Assembly (NCBI RefSeq): GCF_002105755.1
Contig: NZ_CP020821.1
Location: 1,364,001 to 1,428,000 of the forward strand
Reading direction: 5' to 3'
Length of the DNA: 64,000 bases
DNA from: Mycobacterium colombiense CECT 3035
GTDB lineage: Bacteria; Actinomycetota; Actinomycetes; Mycobacteriales; Mycobacteriaceae
Of this stretch, positions 17,405 to 25,353 are shown in pieces. The notes below the pieces were generated by a model, which searched no databases, was not told the DNA's origin, and worked only from the letters and a program-made list of their open reading frames with translations. Position 1 is the stretch's first letter; each line of letters opens with the position of its first letter. Both the position numbers and the translations under genes were made by a program.

Positions 17405-18307
17405 ATGCGCGGCTCAAAAATCCTGATCACCGGCCCGACCGGTCAGATCGCCACCCCCATCGCCCGGGCGCTTGCCGCCGACAACGAGGTCTGGGGAATC
17501 GCCCGGTTCACCGATCCCGTCGCGCGAGAAGGTCTCGAGAAGGCCGGGATTCGTTGCGAGAAGGTGAATCTGGCGGCCGGCGACTTCGCGGCGCTGCCAA
17601 CGGATTTCGACTATGTCCTGAACCTGGCGGTGGCCAAGAGCGGAAGCTGGGACAAGGACCTGGCGGCCAACGCGGAGTCGGTCGGCCTGCTGATGGCCCA
17701 CTGCCGCAACGCGAAGGCCTTCCTGCACTGCTCGTCGGCCGCCGTATACGACCCGCCCGACGACGACCCCCGCAGCGAGCGATCCGCGCTGGGCGACAAC
17801 CACAAGCCGTTGTTCCCGACCTACTCCATCTCCAAGATCGCCGGCGAGGTCGTCGCCCGGTCGGTGGCGCGCGTCCTCGGAGTGCCCACCACGATCGCAA
17901 GGCTCAACGTCCCCTACGGCGACAATGGCGGGTGGCCGTTCTATCACATGGAGATGATGTTGGGCGGCATCCCGATTCCCGTTCCACCCGGCGAACCCGC
18001 CCGCTACAACCCCATTCACGAGGACGACATCATCGCGACCATCCCCAAGCTGCTCGAGGTCGCGTCCGTCCCGGCGACCACGGTCAACTGGTGCGGCGAC
18101 CAGACGGTCAGCCTGCAGGAGTGGTGCGACTACCTCGGCTCGCTCGTCGGCAGGGAGCCGATCTTCGAGGCGAGCGAACAGGCGCTGCGCGGCAATCCCA
18201 CCACCATCGACCGGATGCACGAACTGATCGGCGGCACCTCGGTCGACTGGCGCGACGGAATCCGCCGCATGGCGGCCAAATTCCATCCCGAGCTCGTCGG
18301 CGTCTAG
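17405..18307 (+). CDS. NAD(P)-dependent epimerase/dehydratase (extended SDR)
   Basis: Protein of 300 aa with the N-terminal nucleotide-binding motif ILITGPTGQIATPIA, central HCSSAAVYD and active-site Y-S-I-S-K (Tyr/Lys pair), which mark an extended short-chain dehydrogenase such as sugar-nucleotide epimerases. The C-terminal part (RYNPIHEDDIIATIPKLLE) is typical of substrate-binding domains. It starts with ATG 17405, only seven bases after a plausible -10 box. It is first in a likely three-gene operon with the AraC regulator (14-bp gap) and the VOC protein. Substrate is not identifiable. Confidence 0.85.
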   Translation: MRGSKILITGPTGQIATPIARALAADNEVWGIARFTDPVAREGLEKAGIRCEKVNLAAGDFAALPTDFDYVLNLAVAKSGSWDKDLAANAESVGLLMAHCRNAKAFLHCSSAAVYDPPDDDPRSERSALGDNHKPLFPTYSISKIAGEVVARSVARVLGVPTTIARLNVPYGDNGGWPFYHMEMMLGGIPIPVPPGEPARYNPIHEDDIIATIPKLLEVASVPATTVNWCGDQTVSLQEWCDYLGSLVGREPIFEASEQALRGNPTTIDRMHELIGGTSVDWRDGIRRMAAKFHPELVGV

Positions 18308-18321
18308 GGCCGGCGTCGCGA

Positions 18322-18774
18322 GTGGCCATCAGTTCCGAGGCGGCGGCGCAGCGCCTGCGCACGCTGGTCCTGTTGCGCCGCGTCCGCGACCGCATCGACC
18401 GGGACCACACGCAGCCACTGGACGTCGAGGCCCTCGCGAGGGGGGTGCACATGTCCGCCGGCCACCTCAGCCGCGAGTTCCGGAAGGCCTACGGCGAATC
18501 GCCCTACTCCTACTTGATGACTCGACGCATCGAGCGAGCGATGGCGCTGTTGCGCCGAGGCGATGTGAGCGTCACCGAGGTGTGCTTCGCGGTCGGGTGC
18601 TCGTCCTTGGGCACCTTCAGCACGCGGTTCACCGAACTGGTCGGCGTGCCGCCCAGCACCTACCGGCGCCGAGCGGCCGGTGCGCTGGCGGGCATGCCGC
18701 CGTGCGTGGCCAAGCAGGTGACGAGACCGATCAGGAATCGAGAAGCATCCGCCGTCGGACCGCACCTAGCCTGA
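18322..18774 (+). CDS. AraC-family transcriptional regulator (DNA-binding domain only)
   Basis: Protein of 150 aa from a GTG start. It consists essentially of the AraC/XylS double helix-turn-helix: LDVEALARGVHMSAGHLSREF is the first HTH, and VTEVCFAVGCSSLGTFSTRFTELVGVPPSTYRR holds the second HTH and family signature. There is no ligand-binding domain, so it may respond through its partner genes or be constitutively active. The short spacing to the next gene (4 bp) indicates co-transcription with the VOC protein, a pairing seen often in actinobacteria. Confidence 0.9.
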   Translation: MAISSEAAAQRLRTLVLLRRVRDRIDRDHTQPLDVEALARGVHMSAGHLSREFRKAYGESPYSYLMTRRIERAMALLRRGDVSVTEVCFAVGCSSLGTFSTRFTELVGVPPSTYRRRAAGALAGMPPCVAKQVTRPIRNREASAVGPHLA

Positions 18775-18778
18775 CCGC

Positions 18779-19189
18779 ATGAACATCACCATTCACTCGA
18801 GCTTCCTTCCCCACCAGGACCCGGAAGCGTCGCTCGCCTTCTACCGCGACGTCCTCGGGTTCGAGGTCCGCCTCGACGTCGGCAAGGGCACGATGCGCTG
18901 GATCACGGTGGGTCCGCCGAACCAGCCCGACACGTCCATCGTGCTGAACCCGCCCGCCGCCAACCCGGGCCTCACCGACGACGAGCGCCGCACCATCGCC
19001 GAGATGATGGCCAAGGGCAGCTACGCCACACTGCTGCTGGCCACCAAGGACCTCGACGGCACCTTCGAACTGCTGCAGGCCGGCGACGTCGACATCGTCC
19101 AGGAGCCCACCGACCAGCCGTACGGGCTTCGCGACTGCGCCGTACGCGATCCCGCGGGAAACCTCATCCGCATCCAGCAACTGCCCTGA
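18779..19189 (+). CDS. VOC-family (glyoxalase/bleomycin-resistance fold) protein
   Basis: Protein of 136 aa made of paired beta-alpha-beta-beta-beta units. ASLAFYRDVLGFEVRLD is the classic opening of the vicinal oxygen chelate fold, and CAVRDPAGNLIRIQQ the classic end. A His (HSSFLPHQD), the Glu/Asp of the second unit and the final DPAGN strand could form the metal site. It follows the AraC gene by 4 bp. The enzyme activity cannot be assigned; glyoxalase, dioxygenase or antibiotic-binding roles are all possible. Confidence 0.85.
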   Translation: MNITIHSSFLPHQDPEASLAFYRDVLGFEVRLDVGKGTMRWITVGPPNQPDTSIVLNPPAANPGLTDDERRTIAEMMAKGSYATLLLATKDLDGTFELLQAGDVDIVQEPTDQPYGLRDCAVRDPAGNLIRIQQLP

Positions 19190-19220
19190 GCCGGTCGTGC
19201 TTGACCATCCGTGTGCACAA

Positions 19221-19240
19221 TGCTAAGCAAGTGCTCAGCA
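19221..19240. promoter_or_regulatory. Double TGCTnAGCA operator-like site before aldehyde dehydrogenase
   Basis: Two nine-base units, TGCTAAGCA and TGCTCAGCA, are separated by AG. Each is itself a TGCT-n-AGCA palindrome, so the whole reads both as a direct and as an inverted repeat. It sits 52 bp before the aldehyde dehydrogenase ATG, downstream of a TTGACC hexamer at 19201-19206, where a repressor would block RNA polymerase. The form suggests a TetR-family dimer-pair site; the regulator is unknown. Confidence 0.5.
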
Positions 19241-19292
19241 CTGAGCGCATTGGGCGCTGAGGCGCCACGACCGGCAATACGAAAGGGATCAG

Positions 19293-20747
19293 ATGACGGT
19301 GCAGGCGGTATTGGACGACATTCGCAAGCGCCCCGGAACGGGTGACGTCATCTCGGTCATCGATCCCGCGACCGAGGAGACGATCACCGAATTCACCGAC
19401 TGCGGGCAAGAAGCGGTCAACGAGGCCGCGGCCACCGCGAAGGCGACCTTCGAGTCGGGGGTCTGGTCGGACCTGCCGGGCCGCGAGCGGGCCAAGATCC
19501 TGTGGCGGATCGGCGAGCTGATCGACGAACACGCCGAGGAGTTCGCTCAACTCGACTCCCTCAACACCGGCATGCCGCTGATGCAGGCCCAGCTGCAGAT
19601 GTCGACCTGTTCGGAGTTCTTCCGCTACTACGCCGGTTGGTGTTCGAAGATCAACGGCGTCGCCTACGACGTGAAGACGGACGGCATCGCGACCGACAAC
19701 TACGTCAACATGCACGCCTACACGCTCAAGGAGCCGTACAGCGTGGTGGGCCTGATCTTCCCGTGGAACGGCCCCATCTTCAACGCCAGCGCGAAGCTCG
19801 CACCGGCCCTGGCCGCCGGCGGCAGCCTGCTCGTCAAGCCGGCCGAGGAGACGCCGCTGTCGGCTCTGCTGCTGGACCAGCTGATCCACGAGGCCGGCGT
19901 GCCCGAGGGCGTGGTCAACCTGCTGACCGGTTACGGCCACACCGCGGGTGCGGCGATCACCGCGCACCCCGACGTCCAGAAGGTCGCCTTCACCGGTTCG
20001 ACCGAGGTCGGCAAGGAGATCGTGCGGGCCTCGGCGGACAACCTCAAGAAGGTCACGCTCGAACTCGGCGGCAAATCGCCGGTGCTGATCTTCGACGACG
20101 CCAACCTGGACAACGCCATCATGATGGCGTCGCTGGGCATCTTCGTGCACTCCGGCCAGGGTTGCGTGTGCGGGTCGCGCATCTTCGCCCAGCGCGGCGT
20201 CTACGACCGGGTCGTGGAAGGCATTGCGATGATGGCGAATTCGTTCAAGCTGGGCGCCCCCAGCGAGGAAGGCTGCGTCAGCGGCCCGCTGATCAGCGAG
20301 AAGCAGCTGAACCGCGTCATGGGCTTCATCGACGAGGGCAAGAGGGACGGCGTCGAGGTGGTCACCGGCGGCCACCGCCTGGACCGCAAGGGCTACTTCG
20401 TCCACCCGACGGTGCTCACCAACGTCGACACCAGCATGCGGCTGTACCAGCAGGAGATCTTCGGTCCGGTGGTCACCATCCTGCCGTTCGACGACGAGGA
20501 CGAGGCCGTGGCTCTGGCCAACGACACCACCTACGGCCTGGCGGCCACCGCCTGGACGGAAAACCTGGGCCGGGCCCACCGCATCATGAGGCGGCTGCAG
20601 GCCGGCAGCGTTCAGGTCAACTGCCAGTTGGTCTTCGACCACGACGTGCCGTTCGGCGGTTACAAGCAGTCCGGCTGGGGACACGAGTTCGGCAAAGAGG
20701 GCCTGGAGATCTACCTGAAGACGAAGTCGGTGTGGGCCCAGCTCTAA
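19293..20747 (+). CDS. NAD(P)-dependent aldehyde dehydrogenase
   Basis: Protein of 484 aa that oxidises an aldehyde to the acid. It has the ALDH family signatures: Glu257 in LELGGKSP activates water, and Cys291 in SGQGCVCGSR is the nucleophile. FPWNGPIFNASAKLAPALAAG and FTGSTEVGKEI form the cofactor site. The C-terminal VPFGGYKQSGWGHEFGKEGLEIYLKTKSV is intact. AAAGGG precedes ATG 19293 by six bases. It is a single-gene unit ended by a strong hairpin terminator, and the double TGCTnAGCA site upstream suggests substrate-inducible repression. The physiological aldehyde is unknown. Confidence 0.93.
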   Translation: MTVQAVLDDIRKRPGTGDVISVIDPATEETITEFTDCGQEAVNEAAATAKATFESGVWSDLPGRERAKILWRIGELIDEHAEEFAQLDSLNTGMPLMQAQLQMSTCSEFFRYYAGWCSKINGVAYDVKTDGIATDNYVNMHAYTLKEPYSVVGLIFPWNGPIFNASAKLAPALAAGGSLLVKPAEETPLSALLLDQLIHEAGVPEGVVNLLTGYGHTAGAAITAHPDVQKVAFTGSTEVGKEIVRASADNLKKVTLELGGKSPVLIFDDANLDNAIMMASLGIFVHSGQGCVCGSRIFAQRGVYDRVVEGIAMMANSFKLGAPSEEGCVSGPLISEKQLNRVMGFIDEGKRDGVEVVTGGHRLDRKGYFVHPTVLTNVDTSMRLYQQEIFGPVVTILPFDDEDEAVALANDTTYGLAATAWTENLGRAHRIMRRLQAGSVQVNCQLVFDHDVPFGGYKQSGWGHEFGKEGLEIYLKTKSVWAQL

Positions 20748-20760
20748 GGTGCGTATAACG

Positions 20761-20795
20761 AAAAGTCCCGGGCCCCAACGGGGTCCGGGACTTTT
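20761..20795. terminator. Bidirectional hairpin terminator
   Basis: An inverted repeat with 16-base arms, AAAAGTCCCGGGCCCC and GGGGTCCGGGACTTTT, has one mismatch and an AAC loop. The A-run on one side and T-run on the other make it a usable intrinsic terminator on both strands. It lies between the convergent aldehyde dehydrogenase and small membrane protein genes. Confidence 0.9.
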
Positions 20796-20814
20796 CGATG
20801 TCGGCCCGAAGGCG

Positions 20815-21069
20815 TCAAGATCTCTTGTTGTAGCGGGTGAGGAACCCGACGGAGGCCACCGCGGCGGCGGTCCCGATCACGCCCCACAGCACCACCTGGA
20901 ACGCCATCGCGCCGAAGAACCAGCCGAATGTCATCCCGAGGTAAAGCATCCAGATCAGCCGGTAGACGCTCCAGATCGCGAGCAGGCCAGTGCTGATCCC
21001 GATGTACAGGCTCCGTTGGCGATCGACACGGTTGATCTGCTCCTGGATGCTGGTCGGCACGATGTTCAT
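20815..21069 (-). CDS. Small 2-TM membrane protein
   Basis: Protein of 84 aa with two predicted transmembrane helices, at about residues 21-45 (LYIGISTGLLAIWSVYRLIWMLYL) and 49-76 (WFFGAMAFQVVLWGVIGTAAAVASVGF). A short charged N-terminus (IQEQINRVDRQRS) and a basic tail (RYNKRS) flank them. GGAAGA lies upstream of the ATG. It resembles the 2TM-domain class of small bacterial membrane proteins, but no function can be stated. It shares the terminator with the convergent aldehyde dehydrogenase gene. Confidence 0.7.
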   Translation of the reverse strand: MNIVPTSIQEQINRVDRQRSLYIGISTGLLAIWSVYRLIWMLYLGMTFGWFFGAMAFQVVLWGVIGTAAAVASVGFLTRYNKRS

Positions 21070-21237
21070 CTGCTGTCTTCCTTTCGTGGGGCGCCGCCTC
21101 CGTGGCGGCGTCGTTGCGGTAAGTACAGACCCGCGAACCGGCTACCGATCCCAATCACGGCCGCCGATTCCGGGCCGCCGGCCCCGCGGGCGCTCTACCC
21201 TGCACAACGGGGGCCCGCTCGACCGGAGGTGCGCTCG

Positions 21238-21906
21238 ATGAACGCGATGTGGCGACTTGTCCTGGTATCGGTCGCGGCGGGCGTCGCTTTCGTCGAGCCC
21301 GGCGTCGCGGCCGCCGATCCGCCCGCCACCCAGGTGATCACGGTGATGGCCGTCGGACCCGGCGGCGAAGCGATCAACGGCTACCGGGTGGCATCCGGGC
21401 CGGGCAACGTCGGTCAGGCCAGCGACTGCTCGGAACCGTCACCGTCGGCGGTCGCCGACGATGTCTACTACTGTTCGCCGAGCGCGGCAGGTGCCGGTAC
21501 CTGCTGGCCCTCGACACCGGGATCGCTTCTGTGCGTGGACAATCCGTGGGACATGCAGATGCACCGGGTGATGTTCGACGGTCAGCTCCCGCCCGTGCAC
21601 CCCAACGCCACCCCGGATCCGTTCGCGCTCGCCCTCGACGACGGCACCCGCTGCCTACTGCGCAACGGCGGCGCGTGGGGTGGGCGAGCCGACGGGTACA
21701 CCGGGGTGTACGGATGCGGCGGCGCCGGCAGCGACCTTGCCGTGCTGTGGCTGCCCAGCCAGGGCGCCGGATCGTGCATCGACCGCTCGGCGTCGGCGTG
21801 GACCGTCAAGGTCGGTCGCCTCGGCGCTCCGGACGCCGTCCTGCCACCGCCCGCGACCCGCACCGTGACACAGGCCTGGTTCGCCGGGGGCAGGGCTGGG
21901 CAGTAG
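21238..21906 (+). CDS. Secreted hypothetical protein with six or more cysteines
   Basis: Protein of 222 aa with a clear Sec signal peptide (MNAMWRLVLVSVAAGVAFVEPGVAAA, cleavage expected after A-A-A/D). The mature part is rich in Gly, Pro and Cys (SDCSEPSPSA, VYYCSPSAAGAGTCWPS, LLCVDNPWDMQMHRV, TRCLLRNGG, GVYGCGGAG, GSCIDRS), so disulfide bonds in the periplasm or outside are likely. GGAGG lies nine bases before ATG 21238. The family was not recognised. It is not clearly linked to the methyltransferase gene 30 bp downstream, although the gap permits co-transcription. Confidence 0.75.
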   Translation: MNAMWRLVLVSVAAGVAFVEPGVAAADPPATQVITVMAVGPGGEAINGYRVASGPGNVGQASDCSEPSPSAVADDVYYCSPSAAGAGTCWPSTPGSLLCVDNPWDMQMHRVMFDGQLPPVHPNATPDPFALALDDGTRCLLRNGGAWGGRADGYTGVYGCGGAGSDLAVLWLPSQGAGSCIDRSASAWTVKVGRLGAPDAVLPPPATRTVTQAWFAGGRAGQ

Positions 21907-21936
21907 GGCCACGACGGTACTGCTATAACGCAACCT

Positions 21937-22779
21937 ATGTCTGGTCCAGCGCACACCATTACCCATGTCTCCGATACGGCCCGGTGGACGGCCCTGCACC
22001 GGGCGACCGAAACGGCCCGTCCCGATGCGCTATTCAGCGACCCGCTCGCCGAGCGACTCGCCGGTGAACAGGGCCGCGCGATCGTCGACAACGTTCGATG
22101 GGCGGATCGCAGCGGATGGTGGCTGGTCGCACGCACCAAGCTCATCGACGATGCCCTCGCCGACGCACTCGCGCACGGCTGTGACCGTGTCCTGAATCTG
22201 GCTGCCGGCCTGGATACCCGGCCCTACCGCTTAGATCTCCCGTCCGATCTCACCTGGATCGAAGCCGATTTACCCAAGCTGCTCGCGGAGAAGACGCAAA
22301 TACTCGCCGATCAGACTCCGCGCTGCCGGCTCACTCGCATAGCGGTTGACCTTGCCGACCCGCACGCCCGAGACGCCTTCTTCACCGAAGCGCTGGACGG
22401 CGCGGCGACGGCCTTTGTGCTGACCGAGGGTCTGTCGATGTACCTGGAGACCTCCGACATCGCGGCGCTGTCGGGTGCGATCAAGCGACCCGAGGTCGCC
22501 TGGTGGATGCTCGATTTCGCGTTCCCCGGCCTGCGGAAGCGGATCAACAAGAATATGGCCGGGATTGCGGCAAACGCCCCGTTCAAGTTCGCGCCCGAGA
22601 ACGGGCTGGCCTTCTTCGAAGACCTCGGCTGGCGAGCTGTCGAAGCGGAAACGGTGCTGGTGGCAGCCCACCGGCTGCGCCGCTTACCGATATGGATGCG
22701 CCCACTCGCCTGGCGGCAGCCGGACTTGCGCCGTCCTGGCAACAAGCCCTCCAGTGCGGTCGCCCTGCTCACGCACTGA
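21937..22779 (+). CDS. Class I SAM-dependent methyltransferase (LCM-like family)
   Basis: Protein of 280 aa of the mycobacterial leucine-carboxyl-methyltransferase-like family. VLNLAAGLDTRPYRLDL is the SAM-binding motif I variant. WIEADLP carries the acidic residue that holds the ribose. TAFVLTEGLSMYLE is the conserved post-II block. Members of this family are abundant in mycobacteria, and their substrates are mostly unknown. It is convergent with the GH16 gene, 15 bp downstream. A second, longer family relative is at 60.8-61.7 kb. Confidence 0.85.
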   Translation: MSGPAHTITHVSDTARWTALHRATETARPDALFSDPLAERLAGEQGRAIVDNVRWADRSGWWLVARTKLIDDALADALAHGCDRVLNLAAGLDTRPYRLDLPSDLTWIEADLPKLLAEKTQILADQTPRCRLTRIAVDLADPHARDAFFTEALDGAATAFVLTEGLSMYLETSDIAALSGAIKRPEVAWWMLDFAFPGLRKRINKNMAGIAANAPFKFAPENGLAFFEDLGWRAVEAETVLVAAHRLRRLPIWMRPLAWRQPDLRRPGNKPSSAVALLTH

Positions 22780-22794
22780 GGCGCCCGCACCCGC

Positions 22795-23643
22795 CTACCA
22801 GACGCGTATCCAGTCGATGAGCATGTCGGCGGGGTAGCTGCCCGGGCCGGGGTCTTCGCCACCCGAACCGGCGACCGCGAGGTTGAACACCGGATAGACC
22901 GTGTAACCCGCGCCGTTGAACGGCCAATCGGGCAGCGAACTCGCCGGCACGTCGAAGTAGGGCGCAGCGCCGTCGGTGTAGTCCTTCCAGAAGCGGATGC
23001 CCGCCTCGTCCCACTGCGTGCGCCAGGTGTGCCAGGCGCTGTCCACCGCGATGTTGTGGGTCTTCCATTCGCCGCCGTTGGCCTTGGCGTGGACGGTGGT
23101 CGCCGAGGGCCATTTGCCGTTGCCGTACCACTCCATCACGTCGATCTCGCCCTGATCGTCGTTGCCGAGCCAATACGCCGGCCAGGCTCCCGGGGTCAGG
23201 CAGTTCAGTTTGATCCGGGCTTCCCAGGTGTGGCCGACGCCGCCGCGCCACAGGCTTTGCACCTTGCCGCTGTAGTACGTGGGACCGTCCTTGGCCGCGC
23301 GCAGCACCAGGTTGGAATTGCCGTCGACGAACACGTTGCGGCGATCGTCGCGATACTGCCCGATGTGCTCGGGCAGCTCCCAAAAGGTCGGGTCCTTGAT
23401 CGTCTCGCGGGCTTTGGCGATCGCCCACTTCGACGCGTCGGGGGCGGAGCCGGCCGGACCATCGAATTCGTCCGAGAAGATGTAGCTCCCGGATTGGCCG
23501 CTGGGCGCCGCGGGCGGCGGTATCCGGCCGGCAGGTTCGTCCTGCCGGGGCGGGTAGGCCCAGGCTCTCGAGGCCGGCAGCGTGGCTGCCAGCACGCCGA
23601 TCCCGGTTGTCAAAATCATGCGGCGGCGGTCGATCTCCGGCAT
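22795..23643 (-). CDS. Tat-exported glycoside hydrolase family 16 protein
   Basis: Protein of 282 aa resembling the M. tuberculosis beta-1,3-glucanase-like protein Rv0315. The N-terminus MPEIDRRRMILTTG followed by a hydrophobic stretch and A-W-A is a twin-arginine signal. The GH16 catalytic motif E-I-D-V-M-E is present in QGEIDVMEWYGNG, with nucleophile and acid/base glutamates intact. Other conserved blocks are FSDEFDGPAG and YPVFNLAVAGSGG. A TTG two codons earlier could also serve as start and would match the Rv0315 N-terminus. It probably acts outside the cytoplasmic membrane on beta-glucan; the true substrate is uncertain. Confidence 0.9.
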   Translation of the reverse strand: MPEIDRRRMILTTGIGVLAATLPASRAWAYPPRQDEPAGRIPPPAAPSGQSGSYIFSDEFDGPAGSAPDASKWAIAKARETIKDPTFWELPEHIGQYRDDRRNVFVDGNSNLVLRAAKDGPTYYSGKVQSLWRGGVGHTWEARIKLNCLTPGAWPAYWLGNDDQGEIDVMEWYGNGKWPSATTVHAKANGGEWKTHNIAVDSAWHTWRTQWDEAGIRFWKDYTDGAAPYFDVPASSLPDWPFNGAGYTVYPVFNLAVAGSGGEDPGPGSYPADMLIDWIRVW

Positions 23644-23901
23644 AAGCAAGGGACCCTAGCAGCCGACCGTGCATGACGCTCAAACGGGAATTCTGTCGGT
23701 GCCCGTCGCTATGGTTCTGATCGCGGTCGTACCAGCACGGACGGCAGCACGGCAGTGGCAACGGATTACGTTCGCAAATTCACGGCCAATTCTCACCTTG
23801 ACGGGTGGTTTGGTCTCAGGATTCGGCGGGCATTCTGGAATCACGATCCGATAACCACACTGTTGTAGCTTTTGCGGGTGGTACTGAGAGGAGTGACGAT
23901 C

Positions 23902-24108
23902 GTGGCGAATACACAAGAAGGCACGGTTATCTTCCTTCAATCCCATCCAGCATGGGCCGCCGCCCAACGACGCGAACGCGAACGCAATGAGGCAATGCGC
24001 CGTCATCCGTCGTTCCGCGCCCGCCAGCGCGCCGCAGCCGCTGGTAACCCGGTGGTTCCGATGGTCCGCAACTTCAAGCTGTACTCCAGCGGCAATACCC
24101 CCGCCTGA
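23902..24108 (+). CDS. Small hypothetical protein (68 aa)
   Basis: Short frame from GTG 23902, preceded at good spacing by GAGAGGAG. The product is basic and Ala/Arg-rich in the middle (RRERERNEAMRRHPSFRARQRAAAA), with a mixed N-terminus (ANTQEGTVIFLQSHPAW). No domain was recognised. It stands alone between the divergent GH16 gene and a gene-poor stretch. The ribosome site is the main reason for believing it. Confidence 0.45.
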   Translation: MANTQEGTVIFLQSHPAWAAAQRRERERNEAMRRHPSFRARQRAAAAGNPVVPMVRNFKLYSSGNTPA

Positions 24109-24509
24109 ATTCGCCGTCCCATTGGCGCGATCCCGTTCGCATCCGGATCCCGGAATGCCGGCCGCGGAGCAAACGATTAATCCGACCGCATCGGCCGGAA
24201 CTCTCAAGTTGTAGTTGAGGTATTTACCGACCGTTTCCGGCCTTACTACCGTGCGTAGTAGACATTGGTGGGGAACCGCAATATGGACGGACGGGATGCG
24301 GCGAGACCGCACCGTTCGCAAACTGCAGCCGTTGCCTTCGCCGGCTCGGTTTGGCGCCCCAAGTACTCGATCATTTCGGCAGGGGACGTTTTCGTGGCTC
24401 GCCGCCGTGACATCGGGGCGGGGCGATCCTCGGCCGTCGCGAGCATGCGGGTGAGGCGCGAAGCGGCCACCCCTTTGGACGCCGTTTGAGTACCGCTTAA
24501 CGCGTCACG
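24109..24509. other. Gene-poor stretch with a small palindrome and a doubtful ORF
   Basis: No recognisable gene is present. At 24244-24260 there is a perfect inverted repeat, TACTAC-CGTGC-GTAGTA, of operator type. Just downstream, an open frame from ATG 24283 to 24489 (68 aa, starting MDGRDAARP) has no domain and only a weak ribosome site, and an antisense frame of similar length overlaps it. The base composition is less GC-rich at the left side than in the neighbours. Confidence 0.4.
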
Positions 24510-25151
24510 TCAGTCGCGCCCGGAGGTCGCGGCACCGATATCGAGCGCACCGCCGCCCGCTGGATCGTCGACCTCGACGATCGGGTCGTCAACGTCATCG
24601 AATTCCAGCCGCAGCGCCCGCGACATGATCGCGTGCATCACGTACATGGTCGTGGTGTAGGTGAATTCGAGGATCTCGGTGTCGGTGAAGACCTCACGCA
24701 ACCGAGTGAACAACCGCTCGGGCACTCGGCCATGCTGTCCCGCAAGGCAATCGGCATAGGCCAGCAACAGCCGCTCGGTCTGGTCGAAACACTCGGCGGT
24801 CTGCCAGGACGGTATGGCCGCGATCTTCTCCTCGGACAGTCCCGCGGAACGGCAGGCCTTGCAGTGTTGGGAGAAGACAAACTGGCTGCCGACCACCCAG
24901 CCCGCCCGGATCTGGCCCAACTCTCGATGGTCGGCCCGGATGGAGACCTCTTCGCGGTAAAGGCGGAAGCCGCGCACCGCATGGCGCAGCGCGGCGGGGG
25001 ATTGGGCCATCACCGTCCACCAGTTGCCGGGAGTGCCGCCGACGGCGCCCGGCTCCGCCACGGGATCGCGCTCGCCGAACATGAAGTCGTACATCTTCAG
25101 CGTGAATTCGTCGCTGACTTCACCCCGCGGTATCGGATCAAGACGCGGCAT
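24510..25151 (-). CDS. AhpD-like / carboxymuconolactone decarboxylase-fold protein
   Basis: Protein of 213 aa with the all-helical AhpD/CMD fold. The redox motif is QHCKACRSAGLSEEKIAAI, with Cys97 and Cys100 in the C-x-x-C arrangement that cycles between thiol and disulfide in AhpD. The upstream EVSIRADHRELGQIRAGWVVGSQF helix and the C-terminal EILEFTYTTTMYVMHAIMSRAL helix fit the fold. ATG 25151 starts at M-P-R-L-D-P-I-P-R-G; the longer upstream frame is a shadow. Peroxidase-linked reductase activity is possible, but gamma-carboxymuconolactone-like chemistry cannot be excluded. Confidence 0.85.
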   Translation of the reverse strand: MPRLDPIPRGEVSDEFTLKMYDFMFGERDPVAEPGAVGGTPGNWWTVMAQSPAALRHAVRGFRLYREEVSIRADHRELGQIRAGWVVGSQFVFSQHCKACRSAGLSEEKIAAIPSWQTAECFDQTERLLLAYADCLAGQHGRVPERLFTRLREVFTDTEILEFTYTTTMYVMHAIMSRALRLEFDDVDDPIVEVDDPAGGGALDIGAATSGRD

Positions 25152-25353
25152 CGCGTCTCCTCTCGGCTGGCGGCCGACCTGGCATGACCGCAGATTGCTT
25201 TCGATCCTAGGTTCCGCGGGTGTCGTAACCCAGTTCACGGCGGCTCGGCGGCCGTTGGGCGATAGCCGCCAGTCCCGGCGACCATGCCGCACCGCACACG
25301 ACCATGGACCGGCTCGCGAATCCGCTGCTAGCGCATGCGCCGTCGCGAGCCGG

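Noticed and set aside
19201..19240. TTGACC plus TAAGCA as a complete promoter for the aldehyde dehydrogenase
   Set aside because: The -10 candidate does not fit TANNNT, so only the repeat was reported as a regulatory site and the promoter was left open.
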